Source of the DNA: Oligoflexia bacterium
Lineage (GTDB): Bacteria > Bdellovibrionota > UBA1018 > CAIMNF01
Direction: 5' to 3'
DNA length: 61,060 nucleotides
Assembly: GCA_903845155.1 (NCBI GenBank)
Contig: CAIMWN010000232.1
Span: 1 to 61,060, forward strand
The notes below the pieces were generated by a model. It saw nothing but the letters and a program-made list of their open reading frames with translations. It was not told the DNA's origin and made no database searches. Position numbers and translations under genes: made by a program. Positions 15,973 to 24,977 of this stretch are shown piece after piece; the stretch's first letter is position 1, and each line of letters starts with the position of its first letter.

Positions 15973-17217
15973 CTAGTGACTTTTCATTTCTGAAATCACT
16001 TTTTTGGCAGCATCCACTGCATTGATGCGCCCACCTGAAACTATTTTTCCCTGCAATGAAGGGAGTTTGGTCACGGTTCCGAGTATAACTCTCTTTAAAT
16101 CTTGGGCTGTCAGTTTTGGATTGAGGCTGAGCAAAAGCGCCGCTACTCCCGACACATGAGCTGCTGCCATCGAGGTACCCGAAAGGGACCCAAATTGATG
16201 ATTCATCATGGTGCTTACGATGTTGTTTCCGGGGGCGGCAATATCTACATGGATCACACCGTAGTTTGAACTACGCACCAATTCGTCTTTTTCATCGGTA
16301 TTGGCGACCGCAATTACATTTGGCAAGCGAAGATTTGCCGGGTGCTGGGGACTTTTATCATTATCGGTTCCACGATTTCCGCTGGCCGCCACAAAAAGAA
16401 CTCCCTTGGATTCTGCGTATTTTACGGCATCTTCTAAGGCTTTTGAGTACCCAATGCCACCCCAGCTTGCGTTGATGATTTTTGCGCCCATATTACTGGC
16501 GTAATAAATAGCCTCAATCGCGTCTGCTCCCCATCCGGAACCCTTTTTCATCCATTTGATGGGGAGAATTTGCACATGCGCTGAAATCCCTGCAATGCCA
16601 AATTTGTTATTCTGAACAGCGCCGATGATTCCAGCAACATGAGATCCATGATTAAAATCGTCACTAGGATCGTTATTTTTGGCCTCAAAATCCCAACCAT
16701 GAACATCATCGATCAAACCATTATGATCATCATCGACGCCATTATTTGGAATTTCGCGGGTGTTCGTAAAAATCTTGTCTGCAAATTCGGGATGACTCGC
16801 TTCTATGCCGGTATCAATGACTGCGACCAATACATTCTTTGCGTTCGCAGGAACGAGCGCCCAAGCGTCGGTAACGTGAGATTTCTGAAGTGACCACTGA
16901 TTTCCAAAATAGGGATCATTCGTGGTGATTGAATCTAAATTGTTTTCAATTTGATCAACCTGATAAAGGTGATCTTCTTCAACCCATTCTACATTTGGAT
17001 TATGATGAAGCATTTCAATGGTTTTTAACTTATTTCCCGAACTGACGGAAACTCGGTACCAGGAAGAGTTTTTAGAAAGTACCTTGGTATTTTCAAATTG
17101 AGTTTGTAGAGGAGTACGCGATTTTACAAGCAGCTGCCCCCTGCCACGTTCCTCGGAATTTACTGTGTGGGGCAAAACAAACGCCAAAAATGCTAGAATG
17201 AACGATTTTTTAATCAC
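15973..17217 (-). CDS. secreted subtilisin-like serine protease (S8)
   Basis: The 414-residue protein has a signal peptide (SFILAFLAFVLPHTVNS), an I9-type propeptide (about residues 25-95, with NPNVEWVEEDHLYQ) and a complete S8 catalytic domain. The triad is visible as Asp in VAVIDTGIEASHPEF (about residue 133), His in NHGSHVAGIIGA (about 190) and Ser in LSGTSMAAAHVSG (about 345). A calcium-site-like stretch GVDDDHNGLIDD precedes the His motif. The protein ends soon after the catalytic domain with no sorting domain. The start is GTG. The gene is preceded by 276 bp containing a perfect 26-bp inverted repeat and is followed by the metalloprotease. Confidence 0.93.
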   Translation of the reverse strand: MIKKSFILAFLAFVLPHTVNSEERGRGQLLVKSRTPLQTQFENTKVLSKNSSWYRVSVSSGNKLKTIEMLHHNPNVEWVEEDHLYQVDQIENNLDSITTNDPYFGNQWSLQKSHVTDAWALVPANAKNVLVAVIDTGIEASHPEFADKIFTNTREIPNNGVDDDHNGLIDDVHGWDFEAKNNDPSDDFNHGSHVAGIIGAVQNNKFGIAGISAHVQILPIKWMKKGSGWGADAIEAIYYASNMGAKIINASWGGIGYSKALEDAVKYAESKGVLFVAASGNRGTDNDKSPQHPANLRLPNVIAVANTDEKDELVRSSNYGVIHVDIAAPGNNIVSTMMNHQFGSLSGTSMAAAHVSGVAALLLSLNPKLTAQDLKRVILGTVTKLPSLQGKIVSGGRINAVDAAKKVISEMKSH

Positions 17218-17394
17218 TTTGTGAGGCTAATCCCTTATCGGCCCACACTCAATATTTTTTTGAACTAGAAGTTAAAACGAGGCAACACCCAAAGCCACAG
17301 GATGGAACCGAGAATGATGCTGCCCTTAATTTTAAAACAGTGAGCGCGCTTTTATAGAATTACTAAAACTAGGTCCGTCACTGGAATCAATATT

Positions 17395-17449
17395 AAAAGG
17401 CCTGTATAAAAGTGATATCAACCTGATATCACTTTTATACAGGCCTTTT
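17395..17449. terminator. 26-bp perfect inverted repeat, probable bidirectional terminator
   Basis: Arms 17395-17420 and 17424-17449 are exact reverse complements of 26 bases with a 3-base loop. They begin AAAAGGCC and end GGCCTTTT, so either strand yields a hairpin with a U-rich end. It lies downstream of mltG (minus strand) and upstream of the subtilase. The stem is far longer than a usual intrinsic terminator. The rest of 17218-17493 shows no gene. Confidence 0.7.
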
Positions 17450-17493
17450 TATCTATTCGATCCCGCCAATAGCAAATCAGCCGGCGCGCGCGA

Positions 17494-18579
17494 TTACTGA
17501 GCGGTGGCGTGCGTCGCTGCTTTAACTTTGTTTTTATTTAAATCTCGCCAACTTTTACCTTCACGCGCTTTCGGATCGAGTTGGGTTTTCTTAACCCAAC
17601 CATTATGCTCTTCATAGGTTCTTGAAAACACATGGGTGCCATCATTCTTCGAAACGAAATAAAGATATTCCACTTCATTCGGATAAAGTGCCGCCTTCAA
17701 TGAATCTGGATGTGGATTTGAAATCGGGCCCACAGGAAGCGATGGAATCGTGTAGGTATTATAATCACTCTTCGCTAAGAGGTCGCTTTTATGAATGTTT
17801 CCGGTATACCGTTCCCACATTCCATAGATCGTAGTGGGATCGCTTTGCAGACGCATTTTCTTCCTGAGTCGATTGTGAAAAACCGCGCTGATAATTGGCC
17901 TCTCAAATGCGGCCCCTGTTTCCTTTTCAATCATCGACGCAAGTGTCACCACCTGAAGTCGACTCATTCCAAGTTCGCGAGCACGAAGATCAACCTCCGG
18001 CGTCCATGAACGCAGGAATGCATCAGTCATGCGTTTTACTACGCTCGCCATCTGATCGTGCTTGTCATAAAAATAAGTATTGGGAAAAAGATATCCCTCT
18101 AAAGAACGAAGCCCCTCGTTCCCCAAACCAAGCGCAATTATAAAATCCCTGTTTTTAAGCAATTTTAACGCAACATCTTTTTTCGCCAAACCTGCTTCTT
18201 GAAAACTCGCGGCTACTTGATAAATATTGTCGCCCTCGCGAACCAAAATAGAATGTTGAATTCCAATTCCACTTTTAAAGATTTTAAAGATTTGATCCGG
18301 GCTCATCGATGGGCTCAATTCATAGTCGGCAGCTTTAATACCGGTCCAACCTTGCATGATTTTACCAATCCAATAAACCATTCTCGCATTGCTAATTATG
18401 CCCGCTTTTTCGAGGTTTGTGGCAATTTCTAAAGGCTTCATTCCCCGAAGAAGATCAAATTCCACTTTTTTCATTGTGGCTTGAGGATCCATCGCAGTCT
18501 TATTGAACTGATACAGATAAAAAGAAGCACCGAGGACTGCGATGATGGCGACCAAAGTGATCGTTTTAATCAATTTCAT
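17494..18579 (-). CDS. mltG: endolytic murein transglycosylase MltG
   Basis: MltG cleaves nascent peptidoglycan strands at the inner membrane and so sets glycan length. The 361-residue protein has one N-terminal membrane anchor (TLVAIIAVLGASFYLYQF), a LysM-like region (HSILVREGDNIYQVAASF, about residues 105-125), and the YceG catalytic core with ASMIEKETG (catalytic Glu near residue 220), SDPTTIYG, LPVGPISNPHPDSLKAAL and YLYFVSKNDGTHVFS. All family landmarks are present. The start is ATG. It diverges from rho, and its transcript would end at the long inverted repeat at 17395-17449. Confidence 0.95.
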   Translation of the reverse strand: MKLIKTITLVAIIAVLGASFYLYQFNKTAMDPQATMKKVEFDLLRGMKPLEIATNLEKAGIISNARMVYWIGKIMQGWTGIKAADYELSPSMSPDQIFKIFKSGIGIQHSILVREGDNIYQVAASFQEAGLAKKDVALKLLKNRDFIIALGLGNEGLRSLEGYLFPNTYFYDKHDQMASVVKRMTDAFLRSWTPEVDLRARELGMSRLQVVTLASMIEKETGAAFERPIISAVFHNRLRKKMRLQSDPTTIYGMWERYTGNIHKSDLLAKSDYNTYTIPSLPVGPISNPHPDSLKAALYPNEVEYLYFVSKNDGTHVFSRTYEEHNGWVKKTQLDPKAREGKSWRDLNKNKVKAATHATAQ

Positions 18580-18745
18580 GGTAGTGATAGGATATCATTT
18601 AAATTTTTCTGGACGAGCCTAAAAAGCTTTGTTAGCATGTGCGTATCTAAGATTTTCAAAAAACCTTCAAAAATTTGACGTTATAAATTCAATCAATACA
18701 TTCAAAAATTCAAAATTATTAATTTTAAAGTAATAGCGTGAAAGT

Positions 18746-18762
18746 AAAAGGAGACCACCATT
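18746..18762 (+). promoter_or_regulatory. ribosome binding site fixing an AUU start for rho
   Basis: AAAAGGAG at 18746-18753 is followed by six bases and then ATT at 18760, in frame with rho. The frame is open from a stop at 18745, and no ATG, GTG or TTG occurs until GTG 18883, which has only a weak upstream AAGAAG. Confidence 0.65.
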
Positions 18763-20286
18763 AGTACTCAAAATAAAAAACCAAATCAGAAGCCTCAATC
18801 TGCCGGACCGCGCCGTCCTCCTGCCGCAGGTCGTGCGGCTCACCGAGTAATTGCACCAGGAAGTCGCGCACCACAAGAAGATGTGGGTGTAGATGAAGAA
18901 GTTGAAGTGCTTGCGAAAACAACACCTGAAGCTCAAACCTCCGAAGCAGTAGCTGCTCCTTCCGCCAGCGGCGAAATCATCGCAGCTCCCGCGGCCAGCA
19001 ATGCAGAAGCCGGCGCCGAGTCAGTTCCAGTTAAATCCATGCACTTAAAAGAGCTCAAAGATAAAAAAATTCACGAGCTTGTTGAGTTGGCACATTCACT
19101 CAGAGTTGAAAACGCAGGCAATCTCCGCAAGCAAGATCTCATTTTTACTGTCCTTCAACGCAAGGCCGAAAAAAATGAACACATTTATGCTGACGGCGTT
19201 TTAGAGTGTTTGCCTGATGGTTTCGGCTTCTTGCGCGCACCAGAATATAATTATCTTCCAGGCCCGGATGACGTTTATGTATCCCCTTCTCAAATTAGAC
19301 GATTCGGTCTTCGTACCGGCGACACTGTGAGTGGGTCTGTTCGCGCACCTAAAGAGGGTGAACGTTATTTTGCACTTCTCAAGGTTGAACAAGTAAATTT
19401 TCTCGCTGCAGATCTGAACTCTGAGCGCGTTCTTTTTGATAATCTGACTCCGCTCTATCCTACTGAGCGTTTAAATTTAGAATATCAACCCACTAATTAT
19501 AGCACTCGGATTATTGATCTCATGGTTCCACTCGGAAAAGGACAACGCTGTTTGATTGTTGCTCCTCCCCGCGCCGGCAAAACCCATCTGATGCAAGATG
19601 TGGCCAATGCGATCACCACTAATCATCCTGATGTTAAGCTCATCGTTCTATTAATTGATGAACGTCCGGAAGAAGTGACCGACATGCAACGCTCAGTTAA
19701 GGGCGAAGTCATTAGTTCAACTTTCGACGAACAAGCATCACGCCACGTTCAAGTCGCCGAAATGGTGATCGAGAAAGCAAAACGTCTCGTAGAAAACAAA
19801 TACGATGTCGTGATTCTTCTCGATTCTATCACTCGTCTTGCTCGCGCATACAATGCGGTTGTTCCTCCATCCGGTAAAATTCTTTCGGGTGGTGTAGATT
19901 CAAATGCACTTCACAAACCAAAACGTTTCTTCGGCGCGGCTCGCAACATTGAAGAAGGCGGATCTCTCACTATTATCGCCACTTCACTCGTCGATACTGG
20001 CTCAAGAATGGATGAAGTAATTTTCGAGGAATTCAAAGGTACCGGTAACTCTGAAATTGTTCTTGATCGTAAACTCATGGAAAAACGTATTTTCCCATGC
20101 CTAGACATCAACAAATCAGCAACCCGTAAAGAAGAACTCCTCCTTCCAAAAGAAGTCATCAACCGAATTTGGATTTTGAGAAAAGTTCTTCACCCCATGA
20201 ATACCGTCGACGCGATGGAATTCCTCCTCAGCAAAGTGGCGAGCACGAAGACTAATGAAGAGTTCATTAAGTCAATGAGCAGCTGA
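18760..20286 (+). CDS. rho: transcription termination factor Rho
   Basis: Rho is the hexameric RNA helicase that ends transcription of untranslated RNA. It has the N-terminal RNA-binding domain ([18 protein letters not shown] and [36 protein letters not shown]), Walker [13 protein letters not shown], Walker [14 protein letters not shown], the Q-loop region [14 protein letters not shown] and the R-loop region [11 protein letters not shown]. From the GTG at 18883 it would be 467 residues. From the in-frame ATT at 18760 with a strong ribosome site it gains 41 residues, a basic, Pro/Ala/Gln-rich tail. The N-terminal 95 or so residues are low-complexity. A weak promoter (TTGACG at 18675) lies upstream. 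prfA follows after 4 bp. Confidence 0.93.
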   Translation: MSTQNKKPNQKPQSAGPRRPPAAGRAAHRVIAPGSRAPQEDVGVDEEVEVLAKTTPEAQTSEAVAAPSASGEIIAAPAASNAEAGAESVPVKSMHLKELKDKKIHELVELAHSLRVENAGNLRKQDLIFTVLQRKAEKNEHIYADGVLECLPDGFGFLRAPEYNYLPGPDDVYVSPSQIRRFGLRTGDTVSGSVRAPKEGERYFALLKVEQVNFLAADLNSERVLFDNLTPLYPTERLNLEYQPTNYSTRIIDLMVPLGKGQRCLIVAPPRAGKTHLMQDVANAITTNHPDVKLIVLLIDERPEEVTDMQRSVKGEVISSTFDEQASRHVQVAEMVIEKAKRLVENKYDVVILLDSITRLARAYNAVVPPSGKILSGGVDSNALHKPKRFFGAARNIEEGGSLTIIATSLVDTGSRMDEVIFEEFKGTGNSEIVLDRKLMEKRIFPCLDINKSATRKEELLLPKEVINRIWILRKVLHPMNTVDAMEFLLSKVASTKTNEEFIKSMSS

Positions 20287-20290
20287 TATA

Positions 20291-21376
20291 ATGTTCGATA
20301 AGTTAGAATCTGTAGAAGCTCGCTTTTATGAAATCGAAAACAAATTAGGTGATCCTGCGCTCGCAGATAATCCTAATGAGTTTCGCCGCTTATCGAAAGA
20401 ACATTCTTCTCTTCAAGACATTGTTAAAGAGTATCAAAAATACAAACAAGTCAAAAAAGACATTCTTTCAAATAAGGAACTTTTGGGCGAAGGCGATCCT
20501 GACTTCACAGCAATGGCCAAAGAAGAACTGAAAGCACTCGAGCCAGAGTTAGAAGTCATTACCAAAAAACTACAGGTTTTACTTCTTCCTCAAGATCCGA
20601 TGGATGAAAAAAATATCCTTCTTGAAATCCGCGCAGGTGCGGGCGGTGATGAAGCGGCACTTTTTGCGGCTGAACTCTATCGTCTTTATCAAAAGTTCGC
20701 TGAACGACAAGGTTGGAAAGTAGAAATGCTTTCTGTGAGCCAAGCGGAAAAGGGCGGATATAAAGAGATCATTGCAATGGTGGAGGGCGCAAAAGTTTAC
20801 AGTCGCCTGAAATACGAGGCGGGCGTTCATCGCGTGCAACGAGTTCCAGAGACTGAAACCCAAGGACGCGTTCATACTTCAACTGTGACCGTTGCCGTTC
20901 TTCCTGAAGCAGAAGAAGTAGACATTGTGATTAATCCTGCCGACCTGAGAACAGAAGTGTTTCGTTCGGGTGGGGCGGGTGGACAATCCGTAAACACTAC
21001 CGATTCTGCAGTGCGGATCACCCACATTCCAACGGGTGTGGTGGTGAGCTGCCAAGATGAGCGATCACAATTAAAAAACAAAGCAAAAGCGATGAAGATT
21101 TTGAGTACGCGTATCTTAGAAGCAGAACAAGCGCGTGTTTCAAAAGAACATTCAGACACCCGTCGTGAGATGGTGGGCACCGGTGATCGCAGTGAACGCA
21201 TTCGTACTTATAATTTTCCACAAGGCCGCCTCACCGATCACCGCATTGGGTTCACTCTTTATCAACTACCGGATGTAATGGAAGGGCACGTAGATCAACT
21301 TCTCGATGCACTTCAAACACACTATCAGGCAGAAGCATTAAAGAAGCACGGCATCGCCGGCCAACCCAGTCCGTAA
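20291..21376 (+). CDS. prfA: peptide chain release factor 1
   Basis: RF1 recognises UAA and UAG and triggers release of the finished protein. The 361-residue protein has the release loop GGAGGQSVN (about residue 230) that contacts the peptidyl-transferase centre. The anticodon-like tripeptide is in RVPETETQGRVHTS (PET, fitting the PxT of RF1 rather than the SPF of RF2). The C-terminal RTYNFPQGRLTDHRIG is standard. It starts 4 bp after rho, and prmC, which methylates the glutamine of its GGQ loop, follows 8 bp after it. A rho-prfA-prmC-murA operon is likely. Confidence 0.96.
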   Translation: MFDKLESVEARFYEIENKLGDPALADNPNEFRRLSKEHSSLQDIVKEYQKYKQVKKDILSNKELLGEGDPDFTAMAKEELKALEPELEVITKKLQVLLLPQDPMDEKNILLEIRAGAGGDEAALFAAELYRLYQKFAERQGWKVEMLSVSQAEKGGYKEIIAMVEGAKVYSRLKYEAGVHRVQRVPETETQGRVHTSTVTVAVLPEAEEVDIVINPADLRTEVFRSGGAGGQSVNTTDSAVRITHIPTGVVVSCQDERSQLKNKAKAMKILSTRILEAEQARVSKEHSDTRREMVGTGDRSERIRTYNFPQGRLTDHRIGFTLYQLPDVMEGHVDQLLDALQTHYQAEALKKHGIAGQPSP

Positions 21377-21384
21377 GCATCGCC

Positions 21385-22308
21385 ATGCAAGCTTTAAAAA
21401 AAATCATCTTACAGACGCTTCAAACGGCCGCTCATGCAAAATCTCCTGAAGCCGAAACTGATCTCATTTTGTTTTACCTTCTCAAAAACGAAGGATTAGA
21501 GCTTGATAAGCTATCAGACCTCACTACTCAGGAACCAGCAATCACCGCGCTTCTTGCGAGCGATGCGAAAGATCGAATTCAGGCTGAAGCACTGCAAATT
21601 GCGACCACCCGTGCACAGGGCACTCCTCTGCAACAAGTTCTGGGTGTTCAATATTTTTATGATCATGAATATAAAGTTAGCAACGCTGTTCTGATCCCGC
21701 GACCAGAAACTGAAATTCTGATTCATATCGCCATTCAATACCTCCAAGATAAGTTTGGTTCGGAAGATTTTACTTTTGCGGAACTGGGTTTAGGATCCGG
21801 AATTCTCTCCACAGAAATTCTTGCTCATCTTGATAACGGAGAAGGCTTTGCCAGCGAGTGGAGCGAGGCGGCAATCCTCATTGCAAAAGAGAACTTATCC
21901 AACATCATCGGGCCCGATTGGGAAGGCCACTTAGAAATCATCAAGCCCACGAGTCGGCATGAAGGCTTTGAGATATTTTTAGCACAGGCGCCTTTTGATT
22001 TAATCATTTCAAATCCGCCCTATGTCGCACGAACGGATCAAATTGAAGACGAGGTTTTAAAGCATGAGCCGGATGAAGCCCTTTTTCCTGAATTGAATCA
22101 TGGTGCCGAGAATCCTAACTTTTTTTACGAAAGTTTTTTAATTCACCATCATCAATTACTAAAACCAGATGGTCTTGCTCTTTTTGAGATTCCACATGAA
22201 CGAGCGGAAGAACTTTTGGCTCTTTTCCATCACGCGGGCTTGAAGGATTCTGTATTGGTGGACGACCTTACCGGCCGACCCCGCGTACTCATTGCGCCCA
22301 TGGGGTAA
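21385..22308 (+). CDS. prmC: release factor glutamine methyltransferase
   Basis: PrmC methylates the glutamine of the GGQ motif in release factors. The 307-residue protein has an N-terminal helical domain, the bridging GTPLQQVLGVQYFYDHEY, VLIPRPETEIL, the SAM-binding AELGLGSGILS (about residue 133) and the active-site NPPYVAR near residue 210. Its place directly after prfA agrees with the function. The SAM motif is ELGLGSG rather than DLGTGSG, a mild variant. The start codon is ATG with little Shine-Dalgarno, so translation may be coupled to prfA. Confidence 0.94.
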   Translation: MQALKKIILQTLQTAAHAKSPEAETDLILFYLLKNEGLELDKLSDLTTQEPAITALLASDAKDRIQAEALQIATTRAQGTPLQQVLGVQYFYDHEYKVSNAVLIPRPETEILIHIAIQYLQDKFGSEDFTFAELGLGSGILSTEILAHLDNGEGFASEWSEAAILIAKENLSNIIGPDWEGHLEIIKPTSRHEGFEIFLAQAPFDLIISNPPYVARTDQIEDEVLKHEPDEALFPELNHGAENPNFFYESFLIHHHQLLKPDGLALFEIPHERAEELLALFHHAGLKDSVLVDDLTGRPRVLIAPMG

Positions 22309-22410
22309 GCAACCTGCCAGCATGAGGCCTGGTGGACCAGAATCCAACAGCCGGAATAAGTCACTATTCATCCCTCTTGCCATCTCCGCTCATTCGCGCA
22401 AAAATAAGTT

Positions 22411-23676
22411 ATGGATTTATTGAAAGTTACAGGCGGTACACCTCTTCATGGCAGCGTACAAATTAGCGGAGCGAAGAATGCCGCGCTTCCTATTTTATTT
22501 GCGACCATTCTCTCAAAAAAGAAATCAATCATCAGGAATGCGCCACTTCTCGCCGACATTAATACCACTCAAAAGGTATTAGATGCGCTTGGATTAAAAA
22601 CTCTTTTTACCTTAGAGAATCATCAAATCGAAGTGGATGGCAGCACACTCACCTCGATTGAAGCACCTTACGACCTTGTCCGCACAATGCGCGCATCGGT
22701 ATTAGTATTGGGTCCTCTCCTCGCCAGGACTGGCGAAGCAAAAGTAAGTTTGCCCGGCGGCTGCGCAATTGGTGCCAGACCTGTGGATTTCCATTTATCT
22801 GCATTAGAGAAATTGGGAGCCTCTTTCAAAATCGAAGGTGGCTATATTTATGGAATTGCAAAAAATGGCCTAAAAGGAGCGATTATTTCACTCCCATTCC
22901 CGAGTGTGGGCGCTACCGAAAACATTGTGATGGCCGCTGCCCTGGCCGAGGGTAGTTCTGAAATTCAAAACGTGGCCTGCGAGCCCGAGATTGTGGATTT
23001 GGTTCGCGCACTCCGGACCATGGGCGCAAAAATATCTGGTGAGGGTACTCCTATTATCAAAGTTACGGGTGTACCCGAACTTCAAGGCATGAATCATTCC
23101 ATCGCACCCGACCGCGTGGAAGCCGCAACTTTTTTATGTGGAGCACTATTAACCAAGGGTAAGGTAACAGCACTGGGCATTGATCAATCTTATATGAAAT
23201 ACCCACTCGATGTGCTGGAGCGCATTGGCGGTAAAATTACCCGCACCGAAAATTCTATTACTGCAGAATATGTGGGCGAACTAAATTCTGTACATTTTAC
23301 GACTGAGCCGTTTCCCGGCTTTCCTACCGATATGCAGGCGCAATTCATGACCCTGCTTACGAGCGCCAAAGGCACCTCTACGATTACAGAAACCATTTTT
23401 GAAAACCGTTTTATGCATGTGCCTGAATTGAATCGTTTGGGCGCCAAGATTTCAATAAAGGGCAATCAAGCTCTTGTGGACGGCCCCACTGCATTGTCGG
23501 GCGCGATTGTCATGGCTACCGACCTCCGCGCCAGTGCCTCACTCGTCATCGCAGGCTTGGCGGCGAAAGGTGAAACCACCATCAGGCGCATTTACCACTT
23601 AGACAGAGGATACGAACAACTAGAACAGAAATTTGCGCTTTTGGGCGGAAATGTAGTTCGGGAATTCGAGAAATAA
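22411..23676 (+). CDS. murA: UDP-N-acetylglucosamine 1-carboxyvinyltransferase
   Basis: MurA adds enolpyruvate to UDP-GlcNAc, the first committed step of peptidoglycan synthesis. The 421-residue protein has ISGAKNAALPILFA (substrate lysine), RTMRASVLVLGPLLAR, the fosfomycin-sensitive catalytic cysteine in PGGCAIGARPVD (about residue 115), and FPTDMQAQFM plus VPELNRLGA farther on. All expected motifs and the usual length are present. A 102-bp gap with no recognisable gene separates it from prmC; the O-methyltransferase follows after 5 bp. Confidence 0.97.
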   Translation: MDLLKVTGGTPLHGSVQISGAKNAALPILFATILSKKKSIIRNAPLLADINTTQKVLDALGLKTLFTLENHQIEVDGSTLTSIEAPYDLVRTMRASVLVLGPLLARTGEAKVSLPGGCAIGARPVDFHLSALEKLGASFKIEGGYIYGIAKNGLKGAIISLPFPSVGATENIVMAAALAEGSSEIQNVACEPEIVDLVRALRTMGAKISGEGTPIIKVTGVPELQGMNHSIAPDRVEAATFLCGALLTKGKVTALGIDQSYMKYPLDVLERIGGKITRTENSITAEYVGELNSVHFTTEPFPGFPTDMQAQFMTLLTSAKGTSTITETIFENRFMHVPELNRLGAKISIKGNQALVDGPTALSGAIVMATDLRASASLVIAGLAAKGETTIRRIYHLDRGYEQLEQKFALLGGNVVREFEK

Positions 23677-23681
23677 AAAAG

Positions 23682-24341
23682 ATGGAAATCACACCCGCCT
23701 CCATTCATGACTACTGTGTTCTTCATTCTTCTCAGCCTTCACCCACGCAAGTAGAGTTGGTTGAAGCCACAAAAAGATTCGCACCCCATGTCGCTCACAT
23801 GCAGGTAGGTAACATGGAAGGTAAATTTTTAACTCTCATCGCTAGCTTGATGGGGGCCAATCATGTGCTCGAATTTGGAACTTTTACCGGTTATAGCGCC
23901 CTTTCGCTTGCTGAGGGAGTATCTGAAAATGGCAAAGTCGTCACGCTTGACCGCGACCCAAAAGCAGTTGCCATTGCAAAAGCACACTGGGGGAAATGTG
24001 CAGAAGGTAAGAAAATTGAATCACTTTTGGGTGACGCCAAAGAAAGCATCAAGCTTCTTGAAGCAGAAATTGCGGCGGGGAAACGACCGCATTTTGATTT
24101 AGCATTTATCGATGCAGATAAAGCCGCTTACCCCCTTTACTGGGAAGCGTGCTTTCGTTTACTGAGAAAAGGCGGCGCGATTTTGGTAGATAATGTATTA
24201 TGGTCGGGTGGGGTGCTTCACCCAGAAGACGCTTCCGATCATGCAATTCATAATTTTAATCAGTTAGTATTAAGGGATGCTCGCGTTCAAAAAGTGATGC
24301 TACCAATACGAGATGGAATTTGCTTGGCGCGAATAATTTAA
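23682..24341 (+). CDS. SAM-dependent O-methyltransferase (caffeoyl-CoA OMT family)
   Basis: The 219-residue protein belongs to the O-methyltransferase family 3 / caffeoyl-CoA OMT class, whose bacterial members methylate small hydroxylated aromatics or tRNA bases. It has the SAM-binding VLEFGTFTGYSALSLA (about residue 62), VVTLDRDPKAVAIAK, the metal-binding LAFIDADKAAY near residue 142, and ILVDNVLWSGGV. TrmR-type tRNA methyltransferases share this fold, so the natural substrate is open. It starts 5 bp after murA and meets the pilin-like gene convergently with only 14 bp between stops. Confidence 0.88.
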   Translation: MEITPASIHDYCVLHSSQPSPTQVELVEATKRFAPHVAHMQVGNMEGKFLTLIASLMGANHVLEFGTFTGYSALSLAEGVSENGKVVTLDRDPKAVAIAKAHWGKCAEGKKIESLLGDAKESIKLLEAEIAAGKRPHFDLAFIDADKAAYPLYWEACFRLLRKGGAILVDNVLWSGGVLHPEDASDHAIHNFNQLVLRDARVQKVMLPIRDGICLARII

Positions 24342-24355
24342 TTTTAAGTCTAGAA

Positions 24356-24577
24356 TTATGGAGTGGGAGCGGCTAATACCGTCTTCTCGTAATCGGCCTG
24401 TTGTTGAGTAGTATAGTAATTTCTTTGAACCTTTGCGCTTGCATCATATCTCACTGCTTGAACCACAATCGAGCTCAATCCTAAAACGACGATCATGCCA
24501 ATCACGGCAGCGATCATCACCTCAACAAGAGTAAAACCTGCCTCACCCTGTACTTTCAGAATATTTTTAATTTTCAT
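24356..24577 (-). CDS. very short type IV pilin-like protein
   Basis: This 73-residue protein has a class III prepilin signal: a short charged leader, then G|FTLVEVMIAAVIGMIVV with the conserved glutamate at +5 and a 20-residue hydrophobic helix. The mature part after the helix has only about 35 residues, ending LAAPTP, with no room for a usual globular pilin head. It could be a minor pseudopilin, a decayed pilin or a small helical filament subunit. It follows the 75-residue pilin-like gene by 3 bp in the same direction and is convergent with the O-methyltransferase gene. Confidence 0.7.
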   Translation of the reverse strand: MKIKNILKVQGEAGFTLVEVMIAAVIGMIVVLGLSSIVVQAVRYDASAKVQRNYYTTQQQADYEKTVLAAPTP

Positions 24578-24580
24578 AAC

Positions 24581-24808
24581 TTAAGGTCCTGGAGTTGGTA
24601 GTGGTCGATGACTTAAATCATAACTCAGTCTATTTCTATCATTGATAATTTCAGTCTTGCTTTCAAAACCGACCAGCGTTTTTTTAAACATCACATTCGA
24701 GCTAAAAAAGTAAAATCCCATACCAGTAACCATCAAGCTAATCATCAAAACCACAAGAATGAGCGTCCCGCCCTGTTCGTCTTGCCAGATTTTCATTTGC
24801 CTGTTCAT
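24581..24808 (-). CDS. short PilX/GspK-like prepilin-type protein
   Basis: This 75-residue protein opens with a hydrophilic leader and DEQGGTLILVVLMISLMVTG, resembling the N-termini of PilX- or GspK-type minor pilins, in which the +5 glutamate is replaced. It also ends in a proline-rich tail (RPLPTPGP). The paired gene 3 bp downstream is a classic but equally short pilin-like protein. It diverges from the secreted Cys-rich protein gene at 24978. Together they might form a small pilus-tip or secretion accessory pair; this is inference. An alternative start is the ATG four codons in. Confidence 0.55.
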   Translation of the reverse strand: MNRQMKIWQDEQGGTLILVVLMISLMVTGMGFYFFSSNVMFKKTLVGFESKTEIINDRNRLSYDLSHRPLPTPGP

Positions 24809-24875
24809 TCATCTATTTTAAGGGGCTTTGATCAATAGGTAAAGAGCTTAGTGAAACGCACTATTTCGCCCGCCA

Positions 24876-24894
24876 AGTCAATTAAATGACTTTA
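24876..24894. repeat. 19-bp palindromic element, copy 1
   Basis: AGTCAATTAAATGACTTTA is identical to 26395-26413. Its core AGTCA-N6-TGACT is an inverted repeat. Copy 1 lies about 85 bp before the 469-residue gene, copy 2 about 80 bp before the 623-residue gene; the two genes are related. A shared operator is the simplest reading. Confidence 0.6.
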
Positions 24895-24941
24895 TTACTA
24901 TAGAGTAATTGGGGTGTATTTAAACTTACTTTAATTAAAAA

Positions 24942-24970
24942 TTCACGCTGTTTCGAAATTTCGGTAATAT
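24942..24970 (+). promoter_or_regulatory. putative promoter of the 469-residue secreted protein
   Basis: TTCACG (24942-24947) and TAATAT (24965-24970) are 17 bases apart. The expected start of transcription, about 24977, falls at the ATG (24978), and no Shine-Dalgarno is present, so the mRNA may be leaderless. Confidence 0.4.
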
Positions 24971-24977
24971 TTTATAA

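Noticed and set aside
18883-20286. Taking rho as starting at GTG 18883
   Set aside because: The ribosome site there is weak, whereas a strong AAAAGGAG sits at the correct spacing before an in-frame ATT 123 bp upstream with an open frame.
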